Of a DNA stretch of 64,000 nucleotides, positions 42,398 through 52,531 are shown in pieces. The notes below the pieces were generated by a model that searched no databases, was not told the origin of the DNA, and worked only from the letters and a program-made list of their open reading frames with translations. The stretch covers positions 4,113,001 to 4,177,000 of the forward strand of contig NW_022881614.1 of NCBI RefSeq assembly GCF_003369915.1, given 5' to 3'. The DNA is from Drosophila miranda. Its lineage: Eukaryota; Arthropoda; Insecta; Diptera; Drosophilidae. The translations under genes and the position numbers were made by a program. Each line of letters starts with the position of its first letter. Position 1 is the first letter of the stretch.

Positions 42398-42417
42398 AGT
42401 AAAAGAGGAGCCTAATA

Positions 42418-42921
42418 ATGAGTATCCTTAAGAACCTCTTCATTCTTTTGGTGGACGTTTCGGTCGTGAATACCTTGGTAACTTACCATGATGCCAGAGA
42501 TAGGATTGAAACCCTCAGGATAAACAGGGAATGGATTTATACGGATTATTATTCTAATCGAGGATATTGGAGAACTTGGACTGATAAATCGTATGACTAT
42601 TCTTCAGATAGAACAATATGCCATTATGAAGATAAAAACCTAGCTCCTAATGGCACTGTAGCGGTGGGTTTTACGATGAAGCCGAGAGCTTATTGTGGAA
42701 TTCTTACTTGTATTTTATATAACAATAGGCCAACAGCTCAGCCTATTTAGTAAGTATTCCCGCAATTGTATTTCTGGTTCAGTTCGATTACCGAACATCA
42801 GTCTCATCCTTCCAGCTGCCAAGAGCCAGCCACTTTCGCTGAGTGCGAAACTGATGGCATAGATACGGAGATGAAATACCCCGAATGCTGCTGGAAGTGC
42901 GTCAAGTATAAAGACTGTTAG
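42418..42921 (+). CDS. secreted single-domain von Willebrand C (SVWC) peptide (2 exons, 145 aa)
   Basis: Exons 42418-42749 and 42816-42921, with a 66-bp GT-AG intron, total 438 nt. A hydrophobic amino end (about residues 5-20) reads as a signal peptide. The Cys-rich half has the order C-x-YC-x-C-x-YC-x-EC-x-CC-x-C-x-DC, fitting the arthropod SVWC family (Vago-like), whose members are small secreted proteins responsive to infection or nutrition. Nine Cys can be counted after the signal, against the usual eight. The copy is intact. A Ty3/gypsy element begins 70 bp after the stop and separates it from the nearest AATAAA. Confidence 0.8.
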
Positions 42922-42991
42922 CTCTGAGGATGGGCTAATATTTTTATTCCTGTTCAGATCGACCGTAATTATATCATATCATAATGAGTGC

Positions 42992-44047
42992 TGTTACACT
43001 TGGCTTGTTTCCCAGAGGGCATTGCCGGCTAGCTGTCGACCCCAGGGCTGGGTAGTTCCCCTTGCCCGCCAAATGTAGACAAAAAAGGAGACACACTACT
43101 TCTCGGGACATCAAAACCAACAACAACCTAACAACAACAAAGAAAATCATAAACAGACGGCTATCAAGTGGGTGAAGCTTGGGTGTTATCACTTCGCGCG
43201 CCCGCCCTACCTGTGACCAAACACACCGTTCATTTTGGCCACCCTCTGCTGGAACGGTAACGGCTGGCCTAATCCATGGCTTACGCCACGCGTCCTCCCT
43301 CTATTTTAAATTTAATGCATCATGCTTCAATATATATCCAAGCTTTAATAATCGTAAATTGACAATTTCATCTTTCTCATTAATAAATAGCTATACTCAA
43401 AATTATCACTAAACACTAAGAAACACCAAAACGTTCGACACAAAGGCAAACAAGGAAATAACTGCTGAAATTTCGTTCAACCAACAGGGATACCCTCACC
43501 CATACGTAATGGAATATGTGTAGATGAGTGGATCCAGTTTTACGGGAGTTAATTTAACTCGGGCCCCTACGGAGACTTAACCTACCAAGAGCTCTTGTTA
43601 AGGGTCCCCGGGACATAAACAATAAACAATATTTTTCCACAAATCGCTCGACCAAATACGGGGGACTGATGGGTCACCCACTAAGGGTTAATCTTCTGGC
43701 ACTGAACAGCTGATCGCAGATTTAGGTTCGTGAAAGGTGTTGGTGTTTTTACATATTTTTTTTCAATGGCCAAGATTTTAAGTTAAACGGTTTAAGCTTA
43801 TACTAATTACTAAATAAAGGACAACACACGGATCAAAATAACATTTAATGTGGAACGGTATTTGGGGTGCGGATTATGTTTTTTTTCTTTAAGTTCAAAC
43901 GACGTGGGCGATCGCTGGCCGTGGCCGGTCAGCCATAAATTTATATAGGTCCGTGTATACGTGTGCGTCCCTGGACTCCCTGGACTTCCGCTAGATGGCG
44001 CGTCGCCCTAAGCCCTGGCCACCTATCGTTCAGGTGGGATTGGAACA
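42992..44047 (-). repeat. gypsy element 3' LTR (1056 bp)
   Basis: Against the right LTR it keeps about 117 bp near 43475-43595 but lacks about 560 bp near 43970. Confidence 0.85.
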
Positions 44048-44187
44048 CCACCACGAGTATGTCGTCAGTCCCAGGAGGGACAACATACGCGTGGGCATGC
44101 CCACCGGATTCCGGAACACTATTGAGCACACGCCGGCGTGCCCTGCATTCTTCTGCCGCGCCCAACGTAGGCCACACCCACACCTCA

Positions 44188-46758
44188 CTACATTCTCAGG
44201 TCTTTGGCGTGGTACACTCCTATGGGACGGCCGTTAAGGTCCTCCAGAGCATACGCGTTCTCTCCTACTGGCTTCACTACCCGGCATCGGATGAATTTGC
44301 GCGCGAACTTGGCATTAAAGCCTTTTCCGAAGTCACTAAGGACAAAATTTCGGCGGAATACCTCTTGTCCCGGCCTCGCGTAAAACACCCGAGCTCGCTG
44401 GTTGTATCTTACCCTACTACGCTCGTATGCCTGATGTAAACTATCGCGAATCCTCTCTTGGATGAGTTGTCGCTTGTCCTGACCCTCCAGCAGCGATATG
44501 TCATGCTCGCCGATTGACCGCAGTCGCTTTGCCAGCTTGTAGCATGACCCATGCAAATACATTTGCTGCCCGAAGACTGCAAAGAATGGTGTTACGCCTG
44601 TTGCCTCGTGAACCGAGTTCCTAATAGCCAGTTCTATCTCCGGCAGATGCACATCCCAGTCCCGGTGATCGTCTTCCAGATACGCCCGAATCGCGCTGAG
44701 TACTGTGCGATTCACGCGTTCGGCTGCGTTACTCTGCGGAGAATACACTGGCGTCCTCATATGAGTGACTCCGAATGCATCGGTCATCTCCTTAAAAGTT
44801 TTCGAGACGAACTGAGCCCCATTGTCCGAGTGAATCATCTCCGGCACTCCAAACTTGTAAAACACCTCGTGAACGAGGAATCTTACAACTTCCTTTGCTG
44901 TGGCCTTGGTCATGGTCTTTAGGAATGTGAACTTAGAGAACTGGTCAACTACAATAAATATCCACGCCTGACCGTTCTTTGACCGCGGATATTTGCCCAA
45001 AAAATCAATATAAAGTTTTTGGAACGGGCGCTCAGTGACCACTTCTTGCCCCATCCCGACCTGCATCCGATAATTCGGCGCTTTTGACTCCTTGCACACG
45101 GTGCACCGTCGGATATAATCCCGCACCTCTATCGCCATGTTCGGCCAGTAAAACTGCCTACGCAATAAGTGCAAGGTTTTCGCGATTCCTCCGTGCGCTG
45201 TCTTCTCTTCCGAATGTGCTTTGTCTATCAACGCGGCCGTCAGCGAACTCGGAACCCACAATTTCCAGACGGCGCCCTCCAGTTGATCATCCAATCGTTC
45301 AAAGCGCATGCGCTTGAATATCATGCCGTCAACAATCTGGAGATCAGGTAAGCGGTCTTGGTTCTCTGTTATTTCCTTCCTTAACTCCTGATATTCTCCA
45401 GATTCAAACTCCACCGTTTCAAAACCCAGGATACTACTCGGATCCACTTCCAGCTCTTCAATACTGCGTGACAATGTATCTGCCACTACATTGTCCGCTC
45501 CTTTCCGGTGTTCTATGCCGAAATCGAAGGCCTGCAGTTGAAGGGACCAACGAGCTAAGCGACCATCCAGGTTCTTCATGGTCATGAGCCATTTGAGACT
45601 GGCGTGGTCAGTTATGACTGTAAACGGCATAAGCTCTACGTACGGACGGAACTTAAGGATCGCCATGAGGGCTGCCAGACACTCTTTCTCTGTCACCGAG
45701 TAGTTTTTTTGGTGGCAACTCAGTTTGGCAGAGAAAAACGCTATGGGCCTCTCGTTCTGCTCGTCATCCCTTTGGAAGAGTACGGCTCCTACTCCATAAT
45801 GTGAGGCATCGCACTGTATGTAGAAGTGCCGCTTGAAATCCGCGTGTACCAGGACTGGTGCCGAGGTGAGTGCAGCTTTTAGCTCCCCCATGGCTCGTTT
45901 TGCCTCCTCCGTCAATTTAAACTTTCCATTTCCCGACTTTTTCAGGGCGTCTGTGAGCGGACCGGCCATCTCAGCATAGTTTTTCATAAAGCGCCGGTAC
46001 CAGCCCGCAGTTCCCAGGAAACTACGCAATTCTCGAACAGATCGCGGCTCGGGAATGCGCAAAATGGCCGACACACGATCCGGATCCATCTTCAGCGCTC
46101 CTCCTCCCATTATAAATCCCAGGTATTTAATGTTTTTATAGCAAAAATTAGATTTGCTCAGCCCTATCGTTAAATTTGCTTCTCGTAGACGCTCGGCAAC
46201 CTGTCGCAGAATCTTCACGTGCGTTTGGAAGTCCTCAGCTATAATCAGCAAGTCGTCGAGATACGCATAGACGTTTGAACGCATCCCAACCGGAATCACC
46301 TTATCGACCAGTCTACATAGGCGTTGTGCGGCGTTGCAGAGGCCAAAGGGCATCATACGGAACTGGTACAGAGGCCGTCCCGGCACCGTGAACGCCGTAT
46401 ATGGTCGACTCTGCTCGTCCAGCTCGATTTGCCAAAAAGCGAATTTTAAGTCGACGCTGGAGATATATATCGTCTGATCGAGACGCGACAAAATCCAGAA
46501 ACGATTTTTGCCCGGCCTTCGCACCACGGTGGTACGGTTGCTCCACGGACTATCACTGTACTCGATGACTCCCAAAGCCAGCATTTTGTCCACCTCACCA
46601 CACACCACTTCCTGCATCGCTGGCGAGAGCGAGTAATGTCGATCCTTCACAGGCTCGGCCTTCTCCACCAACTCCTCCCCAGGCCTACGGCTTCCAAAGT
46701 CGGAAACTCTGCCTTCACCTGATCCAAGGCTGCCCTTTGCTCTTCTGACAACTCCCAT
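44188..46758 (-). pseudogene. gypsy element pol (RT, RNase H, integrase)
   Basis: An 856-codon open frame. RT motifs run from about 46560 with YLDDLLI at about 46242-46269. RNase H has DASHYGVGAVLF (about 45790-45825). The integrase HHCC region (about 45095-45200) is followed by a DDE core with 'HSDNGAQF' near 44830. The frame is open to the end, but its amino side is disconnected: the first about 40 residues are out of frame with the protease reading frame (change near 46680). The product in intact relatives is cleaved from Gag-Pol. Confidence 0.82.
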
Positions 46759-47531
46759 TCTTCCTGCACTATCTCCTTCTCCGGGCCTTCCACATAGTGA
46801 GCGACTTGATCAGCCAGCACTTCTTCCACTAATCTGTGAGATGCCCCTACTGGACCTTCTCCCATCACCTCAGGAGCCAATGAGAATGCCCGCCAAAAGT
46901 CTACCCCCAAGTAAATTTCCTGTTCCAAGAAAGGGCATACGAAAAACGTTAATCTTTTTACCTCTCCCTTGTATTTCACCGGTTATTCCACTCGGCCAAC
47001 GATTGCGCGATCTTCCCCATTCGCTACCTTCACTATAGAAGAATATCGACGAGCCTCCACGCCCAGCTTCTCCAGGAATTCCTGACCATTACACCCTAGC
47101 ATGCTGTGTGTAGCGCCTGAATCCAACAGGCCTCGCACGGACTCGCCCATTATAGAGATTTCTGCGAAAACTCTCGGGTCTTTCTTGCACCAACGCTTTA
47201 CTGAAGCAATCACCTGCCTCCTCATAGCTCGCCTTTGCTTCAAACGGGATCTCGCCTTTCTCACCCGCACCGACAGTGCTCGCATACCATCCACTCGTAG
47301 TTCAGAAAATATTCTATTTCTGGTTTCTAAATAATTTCTTAAGCGCTCTTCATATGATAAGTTCCTTAACCTAGCATGCAATTTACGTCTATCTAATTCA
47401 TTTTTATTTTCTTCTACTTTCTCTGCGCAGGCCCCTTCTGTGAGCGTGATTCGCCTGCTTGGATCGCACCCCTCTTCACGTTTCCCGCGCAATTCGGACA
47501 GGTTGGACAATATGCATCGGGCTTTCCACAC
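46647..47531 (-). pseudogene. gypsy element protease region with in-frame stop
   Basis: An aspartic protease motif (LLDSGATHSML) is at about 47100-47135. A TAA at 46983-46985 interrupts a frame that otherwise continues in phase to 46647 before slipping into the pol frame. The frame overlaps the end of gag by about 118 bp, the usual arrangement for -1 frameshifting. Confidence 0.75.
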
Positions 47532-48982
47532 CGGTAGCAGAAAATTCGCCTCTCCGATGCCATACAGTCCCTAAAGCCATGATCAGTCTGCCCGCAGTTC
47601 CAGCAAATCAACTTCTGTGGAACACGCTGTGTCACTTGCGCTTCCTCAATGACCTCTGCCTCTTCATCGCCAATCGACCGATCCTGCGCGACCTCGCTGA
47701 CGTTCGCATTCGGCCCGCGACCATAGTTTGTGGCTTTGGGTGCTCCTCGCCACGAAGATCGAGCCTTCCTCTTCAGATGTGCCTCTATTTCCACGCACTC
47801 ATCCCGCAGTTGGTCTAAGGAATAAACCCGTAAGCCGTAGACGAAACTCGCTATCTCATCTGTGAGTGCCTTTTTGACGATTTTTACCATCTCCTTTTCA
47901 GGTGGTGGCATCTCCAACCTCGACGCGAGCTTTCTTATGACATGGAAAAAGTCTTCCCCACTCTCGTTTGACCGCTGCATTCTTTCTCGCAGTTCTCTCA
48001 TGCGGTCGAACTCGGACGCCGTGCCTCGGAAACGAGCAATTAAGTCGCCCCTTAGTTCCTGCCAAACACCACCGCCATGATCACGGATGTACTGCCAGTA
48101 CCATTCCCGCGCGTTTCCTGTAACCAGGTGATGAAATCCCTTTAGAACTTCATCCCACGGACAGCGGCATTGGGCTTGTAGGAATTCAATTCGGAACACA
48201 AAATCCTCGACTGTCATTTTTTTGCTGTCTCCGTCGAACGTCACGTCCCATTTTTCGACTCGGCCCCACCGTGGCCAAGGTCTATAACCCGGGGGATTTG
48301 GATGCGGATCTTCTCGAGGAATCCCACCAGCTCTCCTACCCTCGCCACGACCCTGACCCGAGTGTCTGAGTGCTATCGGGTTTCGCCAATTTCGCGCTTG
48401 ATGCCCACCCCGTTGATGCTGCTCACCGAAGGAGGCCGGTCCTACTCCTGAAGACGGGTCCGGACCAATACCACCTCGCCCCGAGCGAGCCAAAAATGGT
48501 TTTGGTGGCGGAATCGGCGCATCAGTCGTGCTAGACAGCTTCCTTTTCGGGATTGCTCCTCGATACTCCTGCTCGTGGTGAACCTCCTCCCGCTGCGGTT
48601 CCTTCTGCTGCTGCAGCTGTCTAACCGGCTGGAGTACCTCGTTGAGTTGGTGCATCATCTCGATAAACCCCTTACGCAACTCCTCCTGCAACACCCGACT
48701 AATCGAGTCAGTGTTCGCTGCCCTGTGTGTCGCATGAGCCTGAGCCAACGATACGTTGACTGCTGATGCCAGTTCGGAAGCAAGCGTGGGTGTAGGATCG
48801 GACATTGGCCATTCTTCTGACCTGGCCTGGACCGGTGTTCTTGGCAACCCACCCACAGCTCCAAGTTCCTCCCGATCTTGATCAAACATCGCCCCTGAAA
48901 CTTCTCCTATCTGGTCCACTGTTTTGTTTACGCGTGATCGCGTATGATACTGTCGACTACCCCCTTCTTGTGGCATCTGCAC
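47414..48982 (-). CDS. gypsy element gag (522 aa, open)
   Basis: The order is an amino low-complexity region, a Gln/Glu-rich helix (about residues 125-150), an Arg/Gly/Pro-rich linker, a Retrotrans_gag capsid domain (about 240-400; WDVTFDGDSKKMTVEDF..., AREWYWQY) and one good CCHC knuckle (CWNCGQTDHGFRDC, about 468-481), followed by a second Cys cluster. The frame is uninterrupted. The capsid forms the cytoplasmic particle in related elements. Confidence 0.82.
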   Translation of the reverse strand: MQMPQEGGSRQYHTRSRVNKTVDQIGEVSGAMFDQDREELGAVGGLPRTPVQARSEEWPMSDPTPTLASELASAVNVSLAQAHATHRAANTDSISRVLQEELRKGFIEMMHQLNEVLQPVRQLQQQKEPQREEVHHEQEYRGAIPKRKLSSTTDAPIPPPKPFLARSGRGGIGPDPSSGVGPASFGEQHQRGGHQARNWRNPIALRHSGQGRGEGRRAGGIPREDPHPNPPGYRPWPRWGRVEKWDVTFDGDSKKMTVEDFVFRIEFLQAQCRCPWDEVLKGFHHLVTGNAREWYWQYIRDHGGGVWQELRGDLIARFRGTASEFDRMRELRERMQRSNESGEDFFHVIRKLASRLEMPPPEKEMVKIVKKALTDEIASFVYGLRVYSLDQLRDECVEIEAHLKRKARSSWRGAPKATNYGRGPNANVSEVAQDRSIGDEEAEVIEEAQVTQRVPQKLICWNCGQTDHGFRDCMASERRIFCYRCGKPDAYCPTCPNCAGNVKRGAIQAGESRSQKGPAQRK

Positions 48983-50148
48983 CGAGCTACACCAATATTA
49001 CAAAAAAAAAGGGAAGCTCCTAAACTAAGATAATATATATAAATAAAGAAATAAATACCCAAAGAAATACTTAGTTAGAATAAATAACACCACGCTTCGG
49101 ACCAATAAATACTCCGATAAATAAATAAATAAATACCGATTTCGAAATACACATATTGCGCCAACCAGCGCCGTTAACGAGATATATGCAATTAAATATT
49201 TGAATAAATAAATAATAACATACATGTATATTCGATCGACACCTAAGACACTCAAACTTCAAACACATTCAACACAACACCAAACCTAACAACAAAAATT
49301 CCTAACAGTTCTTCTTCTTCTTACAAGATTCATTAAGATGGGGACACGTGACTAGCCGGGACCAGCAACCGCTCCAGTTTCTGCGCTCCACTTGACAGTC
49401 GCCCTACGGATATCCTACAATTACGAACACCACCTTTGTGTGGCCTGTCATCTACTCTAGTCATCGCTCTAAGCGATGGCCGATAAACGAGAAGCCTCAC
49501 GGTGCATGAGCTCACTTTGCTTGTGATTTGTTCCTGTCATCCATCATACCGATCTGCCATGACAATAGATGCATCGCGGGTTGTCTTTACGACTCCCGGG
49601 CCACCTACTCCTCACCACCTCTCGGCAGACAGACAACAGGTTCAAAAGCACGAAAGCGGCTTTGTTTTAAACAAACAGGTGCGAAACTACAATGAATATT
49701 TACCTACATGACTTACTCTAACTTATTCCAATATCACATTCCATCACAGATTTATTCGATATCACAGTCCACCAGGCAATGTGTCCGTCGCAAACTCCCT
49801 GTCCATTTTTTTGTTGAACGGCAGTGACTTACGTTCACTTGCGACATCGAATAGCGACAAAACTGTTAAACTGTAATTCGTAAGTCCCTATCACATATTT
49901 TATATATCCGTTAACTGCCTCCGTCTATCCATCCCTAGCATCAATCATTAAGGACCAGCTTTACGCTCACCTTAAGCCTGCAGCAGCGACTTCTGCCGGG
50001 ACAGCTAAACTGCACTTCGCGAGCTGTCGTCTTCTCCACAACATTTATTTATTTTTTTTCATTCCCCGCATCTGCCTTTACCAGCCCGAGTGACATTTGT
50101 TGTAATACCACCCGAACCTGCGTCAGATGCATGCGAATTCGAAAATAA
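48983..50148 (-). other. gypsy element 5' leader
   Basis: About 1.17 kb between the primer site and the gag ATG, AT-rich, with short AAATA runs (49030-49150). No frame of interest is present. A long leader is common in this element group. Confidence 0.6.
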
Positions 50149-50159
50149 ATTGGGCGCCA
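50149..50159 (-). other. primer binding site of the gypsy element (tRNA-Lys-like)
   Basis: Minus strand TGGCGCCCAAT, 11 bases. The first ten match the tRNA-Lys 3' complement; pairing fails beyond that. It is two bases from the LTR. Confidence 0.6.
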
Positions 50160-50161
50160 TT

Positions 50162-51666
50162 TGTTACACTTGGCTTGTTTCGCAGAGGGCAATGCCGGCT
50201 AGCTGTCGACCCCAGGGCTGGGTAGTTCCCCTTGCCCGCCAAATGTAGACAAAAAGGGAGACATACTACTTCTCGGGACATCAAAACTAACAACAACCTA
50301 ACAACAACAAAGAAAATCATAAACAGACGGCTATCAAGTGGGTGAAGCTTGGGTGTTATCACTTCGCGCGCCCGCCCTACCTGTGACCAAACACACCGTT
50401 CATTTTGGCCACCCTCTGCTGGAACGGTAACGGCTGGCCTAATCCATGGCTTACGCCACGCGTCCTCCCTCTATTTTAAATTTAATGCATCATGCTTCAA
50501 TATATATCCAAGCTTTAATAATCGTAAATTGACAATTTCATCTTTCTCATTAATAAATAGCTATACTCAAAATTATCACTAACCACTAAGAAACACCAAA
50601 ACGTTCGACACAAAGGCAAACAAGGAAATCACTGCTGAAACTGCTCTTGTTAAGGGTCCCCGGGACATAAACAATAAACAATATTTTTCCACAAATCGCT
50701 CGACCAAATACGGTGGACTGATGGGACCCCCGCGTCACCCACTAAGGGTTAATCTTCTGGCACTGAACAGCTGATCGCAGATTTAGGTTCGTGAAAGGTG
50801 TTGGTGTTTTTACATATTTTTTTTCAATGGCCAAGATTTTACGTTAAACGGTTTAAGCTAATACTAATTACTAAATAAAGGACAACACACGGAACAAAAT
50901 AACATTTAATGTGGAACGGTATTTGGAGTGCGGATTATGTTTTCTTTCTTTAAGTTCAAACGACGTGGGCGATCGCTGGCCGTGGCCGGTCAGCCCTAAA
51001 TTTATATAGGTCCGTTTACACGTGTGCGGGTGTGTGTGTGTGTGAATAGGGTTTCGGGGTTTTTACTTGGTGAATGAGACCAAACGTGTGGCACGCACTG
51101 GAAGGCGATGCAACGATCGTGCGGTGTGGCTAGAATCGCCCTGGCAGCTAAATCGTCCTCTTTCACCCTCCCCTTCACACGTCCTGCGCTACTTGGCTCA
51201 CACACGCGCAACTGGAACGAACTCACTCAGGTTCCGTTGGGCAGTCTTCTGCTCTGCAGTCGACTTTCTCGAACTCCAGTCTCCCTCTCCAGGAAACCTG
51301 GCCCGGTTCTGGTGGCTATATTCCTTGCCGGCTGTTAGTAAAATTTTCTGCATTACAACCTATTTTATCGCCCGCCTTTTCTGTACTCACTTCAAACTTT
51401 CTGTTTTAAGCACAAAATTTCAAATTTCGACGTTACTCCGTCCACGCTCCACGATTTCCATAATCCAATCCACGTTTTCTAATATTTTCACTCCTATTTA
51501 TCCCTTTTTCCCTTACTAATACATATAACTAATCCTATTCTCTTCCTTATATCCCCAGTAACGGCTCCAGCTCCCCCCGATGTCCCCATACACCCTCCCT
51601 GGACTTCCGCTAGATGGCGCGTCGCCCTCAGCCCTGGCCACCTATCGTTCAGGTGGGATTGGAACA
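50162..51666 (-). repeat. gypsy element 5' LTR (1505 bp)
   Basis: It carries about 560 bp (about 51027-51590) not present in the other LTR, and lacks about 117 bp found there. Both share the last about 75 bp ending GGAACA. Confidence 0.85.
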
Positions 51667-51797
51667 GTGGTGGTGACGGGATCTTTATTTTGTAAAATGC
51701 GAAAATAAATATTAAACTACTAATTTATATCCGATAAGTTTTGAGTGAGTATCTCCTTGCGCGGCTCTATCAGAATTCCTACGTTATCCCATTTTTC

Positions 51798-51968
51798 AGC
51801 CAAATTTTGAGGGCAGTGAATCGATTTCCTATTATCAAAGATAGACGAGCACGGACCGACGCCAACGAGAAAACAAATCGAATTAAGGCTTTTTTGGATT
51901 TCGTGTTTACTTGTAATTCAAACTCAAACCGATCTATTACATCCGCCCGGAAGTCGCTGAAGGAATGA
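51798..51968 (+). pseudogene. possible 3' coding exon of an unidentified gene
   Basis: After GTGAGT (about 51744) and a TTTTTCAG acceptor (about 51798) an open frame of about 55 codons follows, basic and hydrophobic, rich in Arg/Lys/Asn, ending at TGA 51966-51968. No start codon in frame lies upstream on this side of the gypsy element. I do not recognise it. It may be the end of a gene whose 5' part was displaced, or chance. Confidence 0.25.
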
Positions 51969-51979
51969 GTTTTTTTCCT

Positions 51980-52032
51980 GTTTAAATCAAGGCGGCTTCA
52001 GTGCGCTAAGTTCGTTTTTCATCGGTATATTT
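51980..52032 (+). repeat. dispersed 50-bp repeat, copy 3 (upstream of Bap170)
   Basis: GTTTAAATCAAGGCGGCTTC, then GCGCTAAGTTCGTTTTTC and ATCGGTATATTTA. It is the most diverged copy in its first half. Confidence 0.65.
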
Positions 52033-52315
52033 AAAAAATGTGTGTTTTCGGAATACATATTTCTGAGGGTCGTCACACTGATTTTGTTGCCACCATGTCT
52101 AGCTCACACACCTTGCAAATTTTATACTGTTAACCCTCTTGTCCACTGCACCAATGTAGAAACCGTGTAGAATACCAATTCGAGATCAGCATCGAATTCC
52201 TGATTTAATAATTGGATAAAACTATGAGTTCAGAGCTGAGTGTCTTGGCTAGCTAGTAATATTCGACGGAATATCAAAATCGAGGAATATGATGCAACTT
52301 GAACACAAATAATTC

Positions 52316-52376
52316 GTCAGTATATTTACGGTATATTTTGAAATTTGTGGCGTAGTTTCGGTATATTTTATCGATA
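52316..52376 (+). promoter_or_regulatory. Bap170 core promoter: motif 6 array plus DRE
   Basis: GTCAGTATATTTACGGTATA starts at 52316, with another TTCGGTATATTT at 52357-52368, followed directly by a perfect DRE (TATCGATA, 52369-52376). The ATG is 155 bp downstream. The motif 6 plus DRE combination marks fly housekeeping promoters. Confidence 0.65.
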
Positions 52377-52531
52377 AGTCCGATTTTCAACATCTGCAAC
52401 CCTGCTGAGCGCGTCCGCGTCGCGTTGTAATTTTTTTAGAATTTTTTAAGCTAATTTTAGTTGCGTTGCATTTGCGTGTCTTATTATTTTAAACAATGTC
52501 TTAAGTGCTACTTGTCCGCGAGTAGCTGAAC

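Larger units (their letters stand above)
42992..51666 (-). mobile_element. Ty3/gypsy-type element with long LTRs, degenerate
   Basis: The 3' LTR is 42992-44047 and the 5' LTR 50162-51666. Both start TGTTACACTTGG and end GATTGGAACA on the plus strand. Internal order on the minus strand is gag (47414-48982), protease (46983-47531) and pol (44188-46758). No env follows: only about 140 bp lie between pol and the LTR. The primer binding site resembles tRNA-Lys (TGGCGCCCAAT). Flanks GTGC / GTGG agree at three of four bases, an imperfect duplication. Long LTRs and tRNA-Lys priming recall Osvaldo/Ulysses-type elements, an inference from memory. Confidence 0.88.
51667..52315. other. region between the gypsy element and the Bap170 promoter
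   Basis: It contains AATAAA at 51704-51709, a possible exon with intron-like edges (51742-51966), copy 3 of the dispersed repeat (51980-52032) and a short CTGAGGGTC-GTCACACTG motif-1-like site (52063-52080). Confidence 0.5.

Noticed and set aside
44048-44110. GTGGTGGTG near both LTR ends of the gypsy element as an extended target duplication
   Set aside because: The left copy is inside the element and in reverse orientation relative to the right flank, so it cannot be a target duplication.
44048-44187. Possible env gene of the gypsy element
   Set aside because: Only about 140 bp lie between the end of pol and the LTR; there is no frame, signal peptide or membrane segment.
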